DNA of 50,759 nt from Streptomyces amritsarensis (GTDB lineage: Bacteria > Actinomycetota > Actinomycetes > Streptomycetales > Streptomycetaceae): assembly GCF_001953875.1 (NCBI RefSeq), contig NZ_MQUR01000058.1:1-50759 (forward strand), given 5' to 3'. The position numbers were made by a program, and so were the translations under genes. Under the pieces are notes generated by a model. That model saw only the letters and a list, made by a program, of their open reading frames with translations. It made no database searches and had not been told where the DNA came from. Shown piece after piece: positions 15,384 to 21,574 of the stretch. Within the stretch, counting starts at the first letter, position 1; every line of letters begins with the position of its first letter.

Positions 15384-15533
15384 ATGCCCGATTCCCCCGT
15401 CCCCATCACCCCGGAGCAGGAGCAGCCGCCGAAGCCCGAGCCCATGCGGCTCCCGCTGCTCGCGGCCTGCGGCTGCGGCTCCGGCTGCGGCTGCGGCTGC
15501 CAGTCCGGTGCCCCCTGCCAGTGCGGTGGCTGA
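15384..15533 (+). CDS. 49-residue Cys-rich (CxC) peptide
   Basis: This small gene has one of the best ribosome-binding sites in the window (GAGGAGG, 5 bases before the ATG). The peptide has a Pro/Glu-rich, acidic N-terminal half (MPDSPVPITPEQEQPPKPEP), then MRLPLLAA. It ends in a tail with seven cysteines in 19 residues: Cys29, 31, 35, 37, 39, 45 and 47, all in CxC or CGC context and alternating with Gly. CxC clusters are characteristic of metallothionein-type metal binding. The leader-plus-core look also recalls ribosomally made modified peptides, but no maturation enzyme is nearby. There is no signal peptide. It lies 150 bp after phoU on the same strand. The coding status is inferred from the ribosome-binding site and the non-random cysteine pattern; the function is unknown. 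Confidence 0.65.
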   Translation: MPDSPVPITPEQEQPPKPEPMRLPLLAACGCGSGCGCGCQSGAPCQCGG

Positions 15534-15588
15534 CCGGGCCCACCCGGTCCGGCACCCCGCCGCACGTCACCGCACCCGGTGCGACGAG

Positions 15589-15627
15589 AGGCCCCCTGCC
15601 CGCGGACGTCCCGCAGGCGGAGGGCCT
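15589..15627 (+). terminator. Terminator-like hairpin after the Cys-rich gene
   Basis: AGGCCC (15589-15594) and GGGCCT (15622-15627) form the outer stem. CTGC and GCAG inside can extend it imperfectly, and TTTCC follows. It would end the phoU / Cys-rich peptide transcript before the convergent tetR gene. A GGGAAG triplicate at 15672-15689 follows without apparent function. Confidence 0.5.
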
Positions 15628-15692
15628 TTCCGCGTACGGAACCGCAGGACCCCGTCCGGCGGACCGGCAACGGGAAGGGGAAGGGGAAGGGC

Positions 15693-16253
15693 CTAGCGCA
15701 GGAGCCACTTCCGGGTCAGCTCCATGACCTCCGCGCGGCTGCGGCCGCCGTGGTCGGCGGCGATGAAGTGGGAGCCGATCCGGAGGGAGAAGGTGATCAG
15801 GGAGCGGACCTCGACGTCGTCCTCGTCGGCGCAGAAGGCGCGGAACAACGAGCGCAGGTACTCCATGCGCCGGCTGTCCGCACGGCGCAGCCGCTCGGCG
15901 ACGGCCTCGTCGCGCCGGGCCCAGTCGCGGATCGCCAGGTCGGCGTCGACGCCGACCACCGGCCCCTCCTCGTAGGAGGCGACGATCGTGAACAGCCGGT
16001 CCAGCCGTGTCCTGGCGTCTCCCCCGCCGCTCTCGACCAGCTCGATCACGGCCTCGGTGACCTCCCGCTCCCAGGTGTCGAGCATCTCGGTGAGCAGCGC
16101 GCCCCTGCTGCCGAAGTAGCCGTAGAAGCCGCCCTTGCTGACGCCGAGCGCCTGCGCGAGCACCTCGACGCGGACGGCCTCCGGGCCGCCGGCGGCCAGC
16201 GCCCGCAACCCCTCCTCGATCCACTTGCCGCGCGGTGTGCGGGTCGCGCCCAT
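15693..16253 (-). CDS. TetR-family transcriptional repressor
   Basis: This 186-residue TetR regulator is predicted to repress itself and the divergent DUF2867-like gene. The N-terminal helix-turn-helix spans about 10-55, with VLAQALGVSKGGFYGYFGSRGALLTEML as the recognition segment (key residues GVSKGGFY-YF). The remainder is an all-helical ligand-binding and dimerisation domain, rich in Asp and Arg. An in-frame GTG six codons upstream would use the bases of the AGGAGG ribosome-binding site itself, so the ATG at 16253, 9 bases after AGGAGG, is the better start. The intergenic space to the divergent gene holds two near-identical palindromes. The ligand is unknown. Confidence 0.88.
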   Translation of the reverse strand: MGATRTPRGKWIEEGLRALAAGGPEAVRVEVLAQALGVSKGGFYGYFGSRGALLTEMLDTWEREVTEAVIELVESGGGDARTRLDRLFTIVASYEEGPVVGVDADLAIRDWARRDEAVAERLRRADSRRMEYLRSLFRAFCADEDDVEVRSLITFSLRIGSHFIAADHGGRSRAEVMELTRKWLLR

Positions 16254-16275
16254 GGTGTGCCCCCTCCTCACGCAC

Positions 16276-16343
16276 CCCCTGTCTATACGGTGCCGTATAG
16301 ATGAGTGCTAGCCTCGATCTATACGGCATCGTATAGACAGGGG
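16276..16343. promoter_or_regulatory. Twin TetR operator, 27-bp inverted arms
   Basis: Two palindromes lie between the divergent tetR and DUF2867-like genes. Operator 1 is CTATACGGTGCCGTATAG (16283-16300, perfect). Operator 2 is CTATACGGCATCGTATAG (16319-16336, imperfect only at the inner pair). Their flanks extend the symmetry: 16276-16302 and 16317-16343 are inverted copies matching at 26 of 27 positions around a 14-base spacer. The centres are 36 bp apart. Such paired sites are expected for cooperative binding by a TetR dimer that controls both promoters. Confidence 0.85.
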
Positions 16344-16351
16344 CTTGGCTC

Positions 16352-16948
16352 ATGAGACTCCCCAGCACCGCGCACACCTCCCGTCCCTGGCGGATCCACG
16401 AGATCGCCGGCGACTTCCGGGTCGAGGACGTGTGGGCACTCCCGACCCCGGGCGGTCCGGACGACCTCGCGCGACTGGTACGCCAGTTCTCGCGGGACAC
16501 GGGCGACCCCGTCCCCTCCCGCGTGGGGCGCGCGCTCTTCGCGATCCGCTGGAAGCTGGGCGCCCTGCTCGGCTGGGACGCGCCCGCCGGCGGCCTCAGC
16601 TCCCGGGTGCCGACGCTCCGCGACCGGCTGCCCGCGGACCTCCGCGAGGGCGACCGCGGCCCCGACGTCCCGTCGCTGCCCTTCACGTCCGTCTACCAGA
16701 CGCACGACGAGTGGGCGGCGGAGACGGCGAACAAGACGATGCACGGCGTGCTGCACATCGGCTGGGTCGAGGACGGAAACGGCGGCCACCACGGCCAGAT
16801 GACGGTCCTGGTGAAGCCCAACGGCCTGCTGGGCGCGGCCTACATGCTGGCCATCAAGCCCTTCCGCTACCTGGGCGTCTACCCGGCCCTCCTCCGCTCG
16901 ATCGGCGCGGAGTGGCGCAGGACCACGCCGACCGCCGCGCCGAACTGA
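16352..16948 (+). CDS. DUF2867-like protein
   Basis: This 198-residue soluble protein resembles the DUF2867 family, which adopts a SRPBCC / START-like fold in many actinobacteria. Visible family traits are the N-terminal DFRVEDVWALPTPGG and the central HIGWVEDGNGGHHGQMTVLVKPNGLLG. The C-terminal YMLAIKPFRYLGVYPALLR also fits. No membrane segment or catalytic motif is obvious; members often sit in small redox or detoxification operons under TetR control. It is divergent from the tetR gene and its start lies 8 bp after the operator pair, so repression by that TetR is the simplest model. No clear ribosome-binding site precedes the ATG. Confidence 0.7.
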   Translation: MRLPSTAHTSRPWRIHEIAGDFRVEDVWALPTPGGPDDLARLVRQFSRDTGDPVPSRVGRALFAIRWKLGALLGWDAPAGGLSSRVPTLRDRLPADLREGDRGPDVPSLPFTSVYQTHDEWAAETANKTMHGVLHIGWVEDGNGGHHGQMTVLVKPNGLLGAAYMLAIKPFRYLGVYPALLRSIGAEWRRTTPTAAPN

Positions 16949-16966
16949 GCCCGGGAGCGGCCTGTT

Positions 16967-17000
16967 GCCCCCGCCCCCGGCGAGCCGGGGGGGCGGGGGC
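16967..17000. terminator. Bidirectional terminator
   Basis: GCCCCCGCCCCCGG (16967-16980) pairs with 16985-17000, allowing a 2-base bulge, around a CGAG loop. It lies between the convergent DUF2867-like and secreted-protein genes. Confidence 0.7.
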
Positions 17001-17027
17001 TGGGACGGAGGGACGGAGCAGGGGTGG

Positions 17028-17537
17028 TCAGCGCTGGAGGTCGATCGTGAAGCGCCTGGTGCCCGGGGCGATCGTGTCGGCGTGGACCGAGCCGCGAGCC
17101 CGGTCGAACTCACCGGTGCCGCCGGTGATCGCGTTGTCGAACGAAGGGGGAGGCCCCGGGAGGAGATGGCCGAAGACCATCCCCTGCACGGAGAGCTGAC
17201 CGCCCGGGAGGGTGTAGGTCACCACGCAGTGCTCGGCTCCGCCGTCGGCGACCCGGGTGGTGGTGCAGGTGCCGCCGGTCTCGCCGACCTGTCTGTCGTC
17301 CTTGTCGAAGAGGATCGAGCGGAAGACGGTCCGGTCGCCCTGGGCGGCCGCGCCACCGGGATTGACGGGGAAGCGTGTCTGCTCCGCGAGCCGGCCGATG
17401 AGTGTGATCACCCGGCCCTTGCCCTTGTCGTGGGCGGAATCGGTGTCCGCCGCGGCGGCGGCCGCGGCAGGGGCACAGGCGAGAAGGGTGACCAGCGCAG
17501 CGGCCGTGCCGAGACGGGCGGCTCTGATGGGGCGCAT
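17028..17537 (-). CDS. Secreted allene oxide cyclase-like barrel protein
   Basis: This 169-residue exported protein begins with a signal peptide (MRPIRAARLGTAAALVTLLACAPAAAAAA). Cleavage is likely after the Ala run, near residue 30. The mature part resembles the allene oxide cyclase / dirigent-like beta-barrel family: GDRTVFRSILFDKDDRQVGETGGTCTTT, then LPGGQLSVQGMVFG and AITGGTGEFDRARGSV, the usual strand signatures. Two cysteines (GGTCTTT and EHCVV) may form a disulfide. Enzymatic activity is not implied by the fold. The ATG at 17537 is chosen over a GTG at 17564 because AGGAG lies 8 bases before it. It has no operon partner, and terminators lie on both sides. Confidence 0.72.
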   Translation of the reverse strand: MRPIRAARLGTAAALVTLLACAPAAAAAAADTDSAHDKGKGRVITLIGRLAEQTRFPVNPGGAAAQGDRTVFRSILFDKDDRQVGETGGTCTTTRVADGGAEHCVVTYTLPGGQLSVQGMVFGHLLPGPPPSFDNAITGGTGEFDRARGSVHADTIAPGTRRFTIDLQR

Positions 17538-17707
17538 CGTGCGGCTCCTGGGGTTCGTGCTCACGGATGGTCGGATGACGAGCCCGTCATCCGATGTCCT
17601 TGATAACCCCGTCTCGGCCGCCGCCCGGAGCTTCCCGGCGCGACCCTCCGTCAGGTCCGACCGATCAGAGTAGAAGGAGACCCCGAACGGACCGGCCCGG
17701 ACGGACG

Positions 17708-17748
17708 ACAGCCCCCCACCCGCCGGGAAATGGCAGGTGGGGGGCTGT
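17708..17748 (-). terminator. gpmA terminator
   Basis: Thirteen-base arms (17708-17720 and 17736-17748) pair perfectly and can be extended inward past one mismatch. The hairpin begins 14 bp after the gpmA stop codon. The rest of the 17538-17762 gap shows no gene. Confidence 0.85.
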
Positions 17749-17762
17749 TTCGTGCGTCAGGG

Positions 17763-18521
17763 TTACTTCTTGCCCTGGTTCTTGACGGCCTCGATGGCGG
17801 CCGCGGCCGCGGCCGGGTCCAGGTAGGTGCCGCCCGGGTTGAGGGGCTTGAAGTCCGCGTCCAGCTCGTAGACGAGCGGGATGCCGGTCGGGATGTTCAG
17901 GCCCGTGATGTCCTCGTCCGAGATGCTGTCGAGGTGCTTGACCAGACCGCGCAGCGAGTTGCCGTGCGCGGCCACCAGGACCGTACGGCCCGCGAGCAGG
18001 TCCGGGACGATGCCGTCGTACCAGTACGGCAGCATGCGCTCGACGACGTCCTTGAGGCACTCGGTGCGCGGACGCAGCTCGTTCGGGATCGACGCGTAGC
18101 GCGGGTCCTCGGACTGCGAGAACTCCGTACCGTCCTCGAGCACCGGCGGCGGGGTGTCGTAGGAGCGGCGCCACAGCATGAACTGCTCCTCGCCGAACTC
18201 CGCGAGGGTCTGCGCCTTGTCCTTGCCCTGCAGCGCGCCGTAGTGGCGCTCGTTCAGGCGCCAGGAGCGGTGCACCGGGATCCAGTGGCGGTCCGCGGAC
18301 TCGAGCGCGAGCTGCGCGGTGCGGATGGCGCGCTTCTGGAGGGAGGTGTGCAGAACGTCGGGCAGCAGGCCGGCGTCCTTGAGCAGCTCACCGCCGCGGA
18401 CCGCCTCCTTCTCGCCCTTCTCGGTGAGGTTGACGTCCACCCAGCCGGTGAACAGGTTCTTCGCGTTCCATTCGCTCTCGCCGTGGCGGAGGAGGATCAG
18501 CTTGTACGGTGCGTCGGCCAT
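17763..18521 (-). CDS. gpmA: Phosphoglycerate mutase GpmA
   Basis: This 2,3-bisphosphoglycerate-dependent phosphoglycerate mutase of 252 residues interconverts 3- and 2-phosphoglycerate in glycolysis. The phospho-acceptor His13 is in LLRHGESEWN. NLFTGWVDVNLTEKG, LNERHYGALQG (active-site Glu and Arg) and the second His in AAHGNSLR complete the catalytic set. The length is normal. The longer upstream open frame is rejected because the protein family starts at MADAPYKLILLRHG. No ribosome-binding site precedes the ATG; TAGGCT ends 7 bases before it, predicting a leaderless mRNA. Confidence 0.95.
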   Translation of the reverse strand: MADAPYKLILLRHGESEWNAKNLFTGWVDVNLTEKGEKEAVRGGELLKDAGLLPDVLHTSLQKRAIRTAQLALESADRHWIPVHRSWRLNERHYGALQGKDKAQTLAEFGEEQFMLWRRSYDTPPPVLEDGTEFSQSEDPRYASIPNELRPRTECLKDVVERMLPYWYDGIVPDLLAGRTVLVAAHGNSLRGLVKHLDSISDEDITGLNIPTGIPLVYELDADFKPLNPGGTYLDPAAAAAAIEAVKNQGKK

Positions 18522-18534
18522 GCGTACGAGCCTA
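18522..18534 (-). promoter_or_regulatory. Leaderless-type -10 box of gpmA
   Basis: On the minus strand TAGGCT (18534-18529) is followed by 7 bases and then the ATG at 18521. Confidence 0.5.
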
Positions 18535-18577
18535 ATGGACGCGCGGGCGCGCTCGCGCGCGGTGTGCGGCGGCGCCG

Positions 18578-18600
18578 ATTGACGGTCCGGGTCAATTGAC
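18578..18600. promoter_or_regulatory. ATTGAC / GTCAAT inverted repeat
   Basis: ATTGAC (18578-18583) and GTCAAT (18591-18596) are inverted across 7 bases. The second arm runs into the perfect palindrome GTCAATTGAC (18591-18600). The site lies between gpmA and the divergent MFS gene. TTGACT at 18596 could be a -35, but the nearest -10 (TAATGT, 18625-18630) is 23 bp away, so an operator role is as likely. Confidence 0.4.
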
Positions 18601-18673
18601 TGGCGCCCCGCACCCACCCCCTCGTAATGTGCACCTCGCCAGAGAGGCACTTACACCCTCGGGGGGATTCCGT

Positions 18674-20044
18674 ATGTCCGCTGCCAGTCTGAGACGGGCC
18701 GCCCGGGAGAGCGTCTCGGGTCTGCCCCGGGCGTTCTGGTGGCTCTGGACGAGCACCCTCGTGAACCGGCTCGGGGCCTTCGTCGCGACCTTCATGACCT
18801 TGTACCTGACCCTGGACCGGGGCTACTCGGCCTCCTTCGCGGGACTGGTGGTCGCCCTCCACGGTCTGGGCGGCGTGATCTCCTCGCTCGTCGCGGGCGT
18901 GATGACCGACCGGCTGGGGCGGCGCCCCACACTGCTGGCGGCCCAGGCCTCGACCGCCGTCTCGGTGGCGCTGCTGGGCTTCATGGAGCACCCGGCGGCG
19001 ATCGCCGCCGTGGCCCTGCTGGTCGGTATGACCTCGAACGCCTCCCGCCCGGCGGTCGCGGCGATGATGGCGGACATCGTCCGCCCCGAGGACCGCGTAC
19101 GGGCCTTCGCGCTCAACTACTGGGCCATCAACCTCGGCTTCGCCATCAGCGCGACCGCGGCCGGCCTGATCGCCGAGTACAGCTACCTGGCCGGCTTCCT
19201 CGGCGAGGCCGCCCTCACGCTGGCCTGCGCGGTGCTGGTGTACGTGAAGCTGCCCGAGTCCCGGCCGGAGCGCGGCGGGTCCGGCGCGGCCGGCACGGCC
19301 GGGGGCCCCGGCGGCGGGTCCTCGGACGCGAGCGGTGCGGAGCCGGAGATCGGGCTCAAGGCGGTGCTGCGGGACGGGCGGTTCATGGGCGTGGTCGGCC
19401 TGTCGTTCCTGATCTCGCTGATCTTCACGCAAGGGTCGGTCGGCCTGCCGGTCGCGATGGGCTCCGCCGGGTTCTCGCCCGGGGACTACGGGCTTGTGAT
19501 CGCCGTCAACGGCTTCCTGATCGTCGCCCTGCAGATCCCCGTCACCCACTTCATCGAACACCGCGACCCGCAGAAGCTGCTGGTGGTCTCGGCGCTGCTG
19601 GCCGGCTACGGCTTCGCGCTGACGGCCTTCGCCGGACCGGTGTGGGCGTACGCGCTGACGGTGTGCGTGTGGACGCTCGCCGAGATCGTCAACTCGCCGA
19701 CCCAGATGGGCCTGGTCGTACGGCTCTCGCCGGTGCACGGGCGGGGGCGCTACCAGGGCGTCTACACCATGTCCTGGGCGGTGGCCGCGCTGGTGGCGCC
19801 GCTGATGGCCGGCTTCATGATCGACCGGTGGGGTGCGGACCTGTTGTGGGCGACCACCGGTGTGCTCGGCACGGTGGCGGCGGTCGGCTACTGGCTGCTG
19901 ATGCGGGGGCTCTCCGAGGGTGACGGGGCGCCGGCCCCGGCCACGGCCGGCAACACCCCCGCCGCCCCACCGAAGCCCCCGCTCCCCGCCGAACCGACCC
20001 CGCCCGCCCCGCTCCCCACCCCGGACCCGGCCCGGACGAACTGA
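18674..20044 (+). CDS. MFS transporter, probable drug exporter
   Basis: This major facilitator superfamily permease of 456 residues has about 12 membrane helices in two six-helix halves, joined by a polar Gly/Ser/Ala-rich loop (about residues 195-220). Motif A between helices 2 and 3 reads GVMTDRLGRRPTLL, the DHA1 multidrug:H+ antiporter pattern. The C-terminal 40 residues are a Pro/Ala-rich tail. The ATG at 18674 is preceded by GGGGGGA at a 6-base spacing and starts just before the first helix; the 26 codons of open frame upstream are rejected. The substrate is unknown. It stands alone between gpmA and a convergent membrane-protein gene. Confidence 0.82.
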   Translation: MSAASLRRAARESVSGLPRAFWWLWTSTLVNRLGAFVATFMTLYLTLDRGYSASFAGLVVALHGLGGVISSLVAGVMTDRLGRRPTLLAAQASTAVSVALLGFMEHPAAIAAVALLVGMTSNASRPAVAAMMADIVRPEDRVRAFALNYWAINLGFAISATAAGLIAEYSYLAGFLGEAALTLACAVLVYVKLPESRPERGGSGAAGTAGGPGGGSSDASGAEPEIGLKAVLRDGRFMGVVGLSFLISLIFTQGSVGLPVAMGSAGFSPGDYGLVIAVNGFLIVALQIPVTHFIEHRDPQKLLVVSALLAGYGFALTAFAGPVWAYALTVCVWTLAEIVNSPTQMGLVVRLSPVHGRGRYQGVYTMSWAVAALVAPLMAGFMIDRWGADLLWATTGVLGTVAAVGYWLLMRGLSEGDGAPAPATAGNTPAAPPKPPLPAEPTPPAPLPTPDPARTN

Positions 20045-20071
20045 CCCCCGCAGAAGCCGGCAGATCCGGCG

Positions 20072-20115
20072 GGCCGCACGCAGGCCGCACGCAAGCCGCA
20101 CGCAGGCCGTACGCA
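20072..20115. repeat. Four 11-bp tandem repeats
   Basis: Units of consensus GGCCGCACGCA run head to tail at 20072, 20083, 20094 and 20105 (units 1 and 2 identical, 3 and 4 with one change each). They fill the gap between the convergent MFS and DUF4396-like genes. No normal terminator is visible there, so the array may fold or bind protein instead. Confidence 0.8.
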
Positions 20116-20139
20116 GGGCGGTTGCCGCAGGGGCGGGGG

Positions 20140-20973
20140 TCAGGTCAGGGTGCCGAAGATCGCGGACAGGAGGGTGCCCGCTGCGAGGAAGAGGACCGTC
20201 AGCACCGCCATGGCGGTTCTCTGCTCCGCCGTCACCTCGGCCTCCGCCATGGCCGCGCCGGAGTGGGCGGCCGGCATCGGCGGCGGCAGGGGCTCGCCGC
20301 CCTCCCCCAGGGCCCGTACCGTGCCCATCCCGTGCTTGAGGTGGTTGGCGACCAGCCACACGTTGACCGGGTACGCGAAGAGCAGGCCGGCCAGCACCGC
20401 CAGTGAGAACGTCGCCCAGAAGCGCACGTCGGCGACGTCCCGCGCGCCCGGCACCTGGCTGCGCACGATCACGTTCACCGCGACCATGGCGCCCATCACG
20501 CAGTTCATCGACAGCCATTCCGCGTAGACCGTCGACCGGACGGCCCGCGCGTAGCTGCCGCCGAGCATGTCGCGCATGAACAGGGCCTGGAAGACCAGCA
20601 GCCCGAAGCCGAAGCCCACCGCGTACTCCAGCAGCGCGTCCGCCCACGGCGCAAGGCCGAGCAGCGAGGCGACGACGGCCGCGACCATGATGCCGGTCGC
20701 GTCGCCGGCCACGCAGTGGATGGTCGAGCCGAGCGCCTGCTTCCACAGCGGCGCCACGAACCGCTCGTGGGTGCCCGGCCGCGACTCCTTGCAGGACAGC
20801 ACGTAGAGCGCGGCCCCCACCGGGCCGATGTACAAGGTCACCAGCACCCAGCCCCACTTCATCACCGTGAGCTCGGGGTTCTTGGTGAACGCGTCGTGGG
20901 CGACGTAGCCGGCGGACAGGAGCGCCAGGGCGAACCATGCGTACATGAGTGCTTCGGCTGTGCTCCCGCTCAT
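20140..20973 (-). CDS. DUF4396-like membrane protein
   Basis: This integral membrane protein of 277 residues has about six to seven hydrophobic helices, and its content suits the DUF4396 family. Diagnostic stretches are YVAHDAFTKNPELTVMKWGWV, HCVAGDATGIMVAA and MNCVMGAMVAVNVI. The conserved His in IHCVAGD and in VANHLKHGMG, with nearby Cys and Met, hints at metal or redox chemistry, but no function is established. I chose the ATG at 20973, at the N-terminal edge of the first helix and directly after GGCGGG. A GTG at 21030 would add a 19-residue Pro/Ala/His-rich extension. It converges on the MFS gene; a YbjN gene lies upstream on the same strand. Confidence 0.65.
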   Translation of the reverse strand: MSGSTAEALMYAWFALALLSAGYVAHDAFTKNPELTVMKWGWVLVTLYIGPVGAALYVLSCKESRPGTHERFVAPLWKQALGSTIHCVAGDATGIMVAAVVASLLGLAPWADALLEYAVGFGFGLLVFQALFMRDMLGGSYARAVRSTVYAEWLSMNCVMGAMVAVNVIVRSQVPGARDVADVRFWATFSLAVLAGLLFAYPVNVWLVANHLKHGMGTVRALGEGGEPLPPPMPAAHSGAAMAEAEVTAEQRTAMAVLTVLFLAAGTLLSAIFGTLT

Positions 20974-21046
20974 CCCGCCACGGTGCGTCTGCCCGGCCGC
21001 GGCAGGGTGCGGCGACACGCCCTCCCGCACCGTTCGGGGCGGTACG

Positions 21047-21574
21047 TCAGCCGATCGGAGTGCCGGGTCCGGCCGCTTCGCCCTGCGGCCGCGTGAGGTG
21101 CTTGAAGGCGTCGAGGTTGAAGGTCGGCTCGCCGCGCGAGACCCGCCACTCGTACTCGCGCCGGATCGCGCTCGCGAAGCCGAGCTCCAGCAGCGTGTTG
21201 AACGAACCGTCCGCGGCCTCCAGCACGGTGCCGAGCAGCCGGTCCAGTTCCTCCGGGGTGACGACCGCCAGCGGCAGGCGGGCCGTCAGGTAGATGTCGC
21301 CGAGCCGGTCGACCGCGTACGCCATCCCGTACAGCTTGAGGTTGCGCTCCAGCAGCCAGCGGTGGACGCCCGCCTCGTTCTCGTCGGGGTGGCGGATCAC
21401 GAAGGCGTTGACCGACAGCGAGTGCCGGCCGACCCGGATCGAGCAGGTGGTGCTCAGCTTGCGCGTGCCGGGGAGCGTGACGACGTAGGAGCCCGGCGTC
21501 GGGCTCTCCCAGCTCAGCTCCGCGCCGGTCAGCGCGCTCTCGATGATCTCGGCGATCTCGGCGGTGTCAGCCAT
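21047..21574 (-). CDS. YbjN-domain protein
   Basis: This 175-residue cytosolic protein of the YbjN family has the type III secretion chaperone-like fold. Typical features are VVTLPGTRKLSTTCSIRVGRHSLSVNAFV, then RNLKLYGMAYAVDRLGDIYLTARLPL and the C-terminal LLELGFASAIRREYEWR. Its biochemical role is unknown. The start codon overlaps the last bases of mshA by 8 bp, indicating translational coupling. A TACGCT box 6 bases before the ATG could also give a separate leaderless mRNA. A longer upstream frame inside mshA is low-complexity and rejected. This gene pairing with mshA is, as I recall, conserved in Streptomyces. Confidence 0.82.
   Translation of the reverse strand: MADTAEIAEIIESALTGAELSWESPTPGSYVVTLPGTRKLSTTCSIRVGRHSLSVNAFVIRHPDENEAGVHRWLLERNLKLYGMAYAVDRLGDIYLTARLPLAVVTPEELDRLLGTVLEAADGSFNTLLELGFASAIRREYEWRVSRGEPTFNLDAFKHLTRPQGEAAGPGTPIG

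Noticed and set aside
15672..15689. GGGAAG triplicate as a functional element
   Set aside because: Only three short units in a gene-free spacer near the tetR stop codon; probably simple-sequence slippage.
16254..16271. Upstream GTG start for the TetR gene
   Set aside because: The extra codons consist of the AGGAGG ribosome-binding site itself, which can only serve the ATG at 16253.
20072..20115. PhoP binding array (11-bp repeats)
   Set aside because: The period fits PHO boxes, but the unit GGCCGCACGCA lacks the GTTCA core and lies between gene 3' ends.
18497..20938. 813-codon open frame antisense to the MFS gene
   Set aside because: Arg/Gly-rich with no domain and no start signal. It covers the MFS gene on the other strand and the intergenic repeat array.
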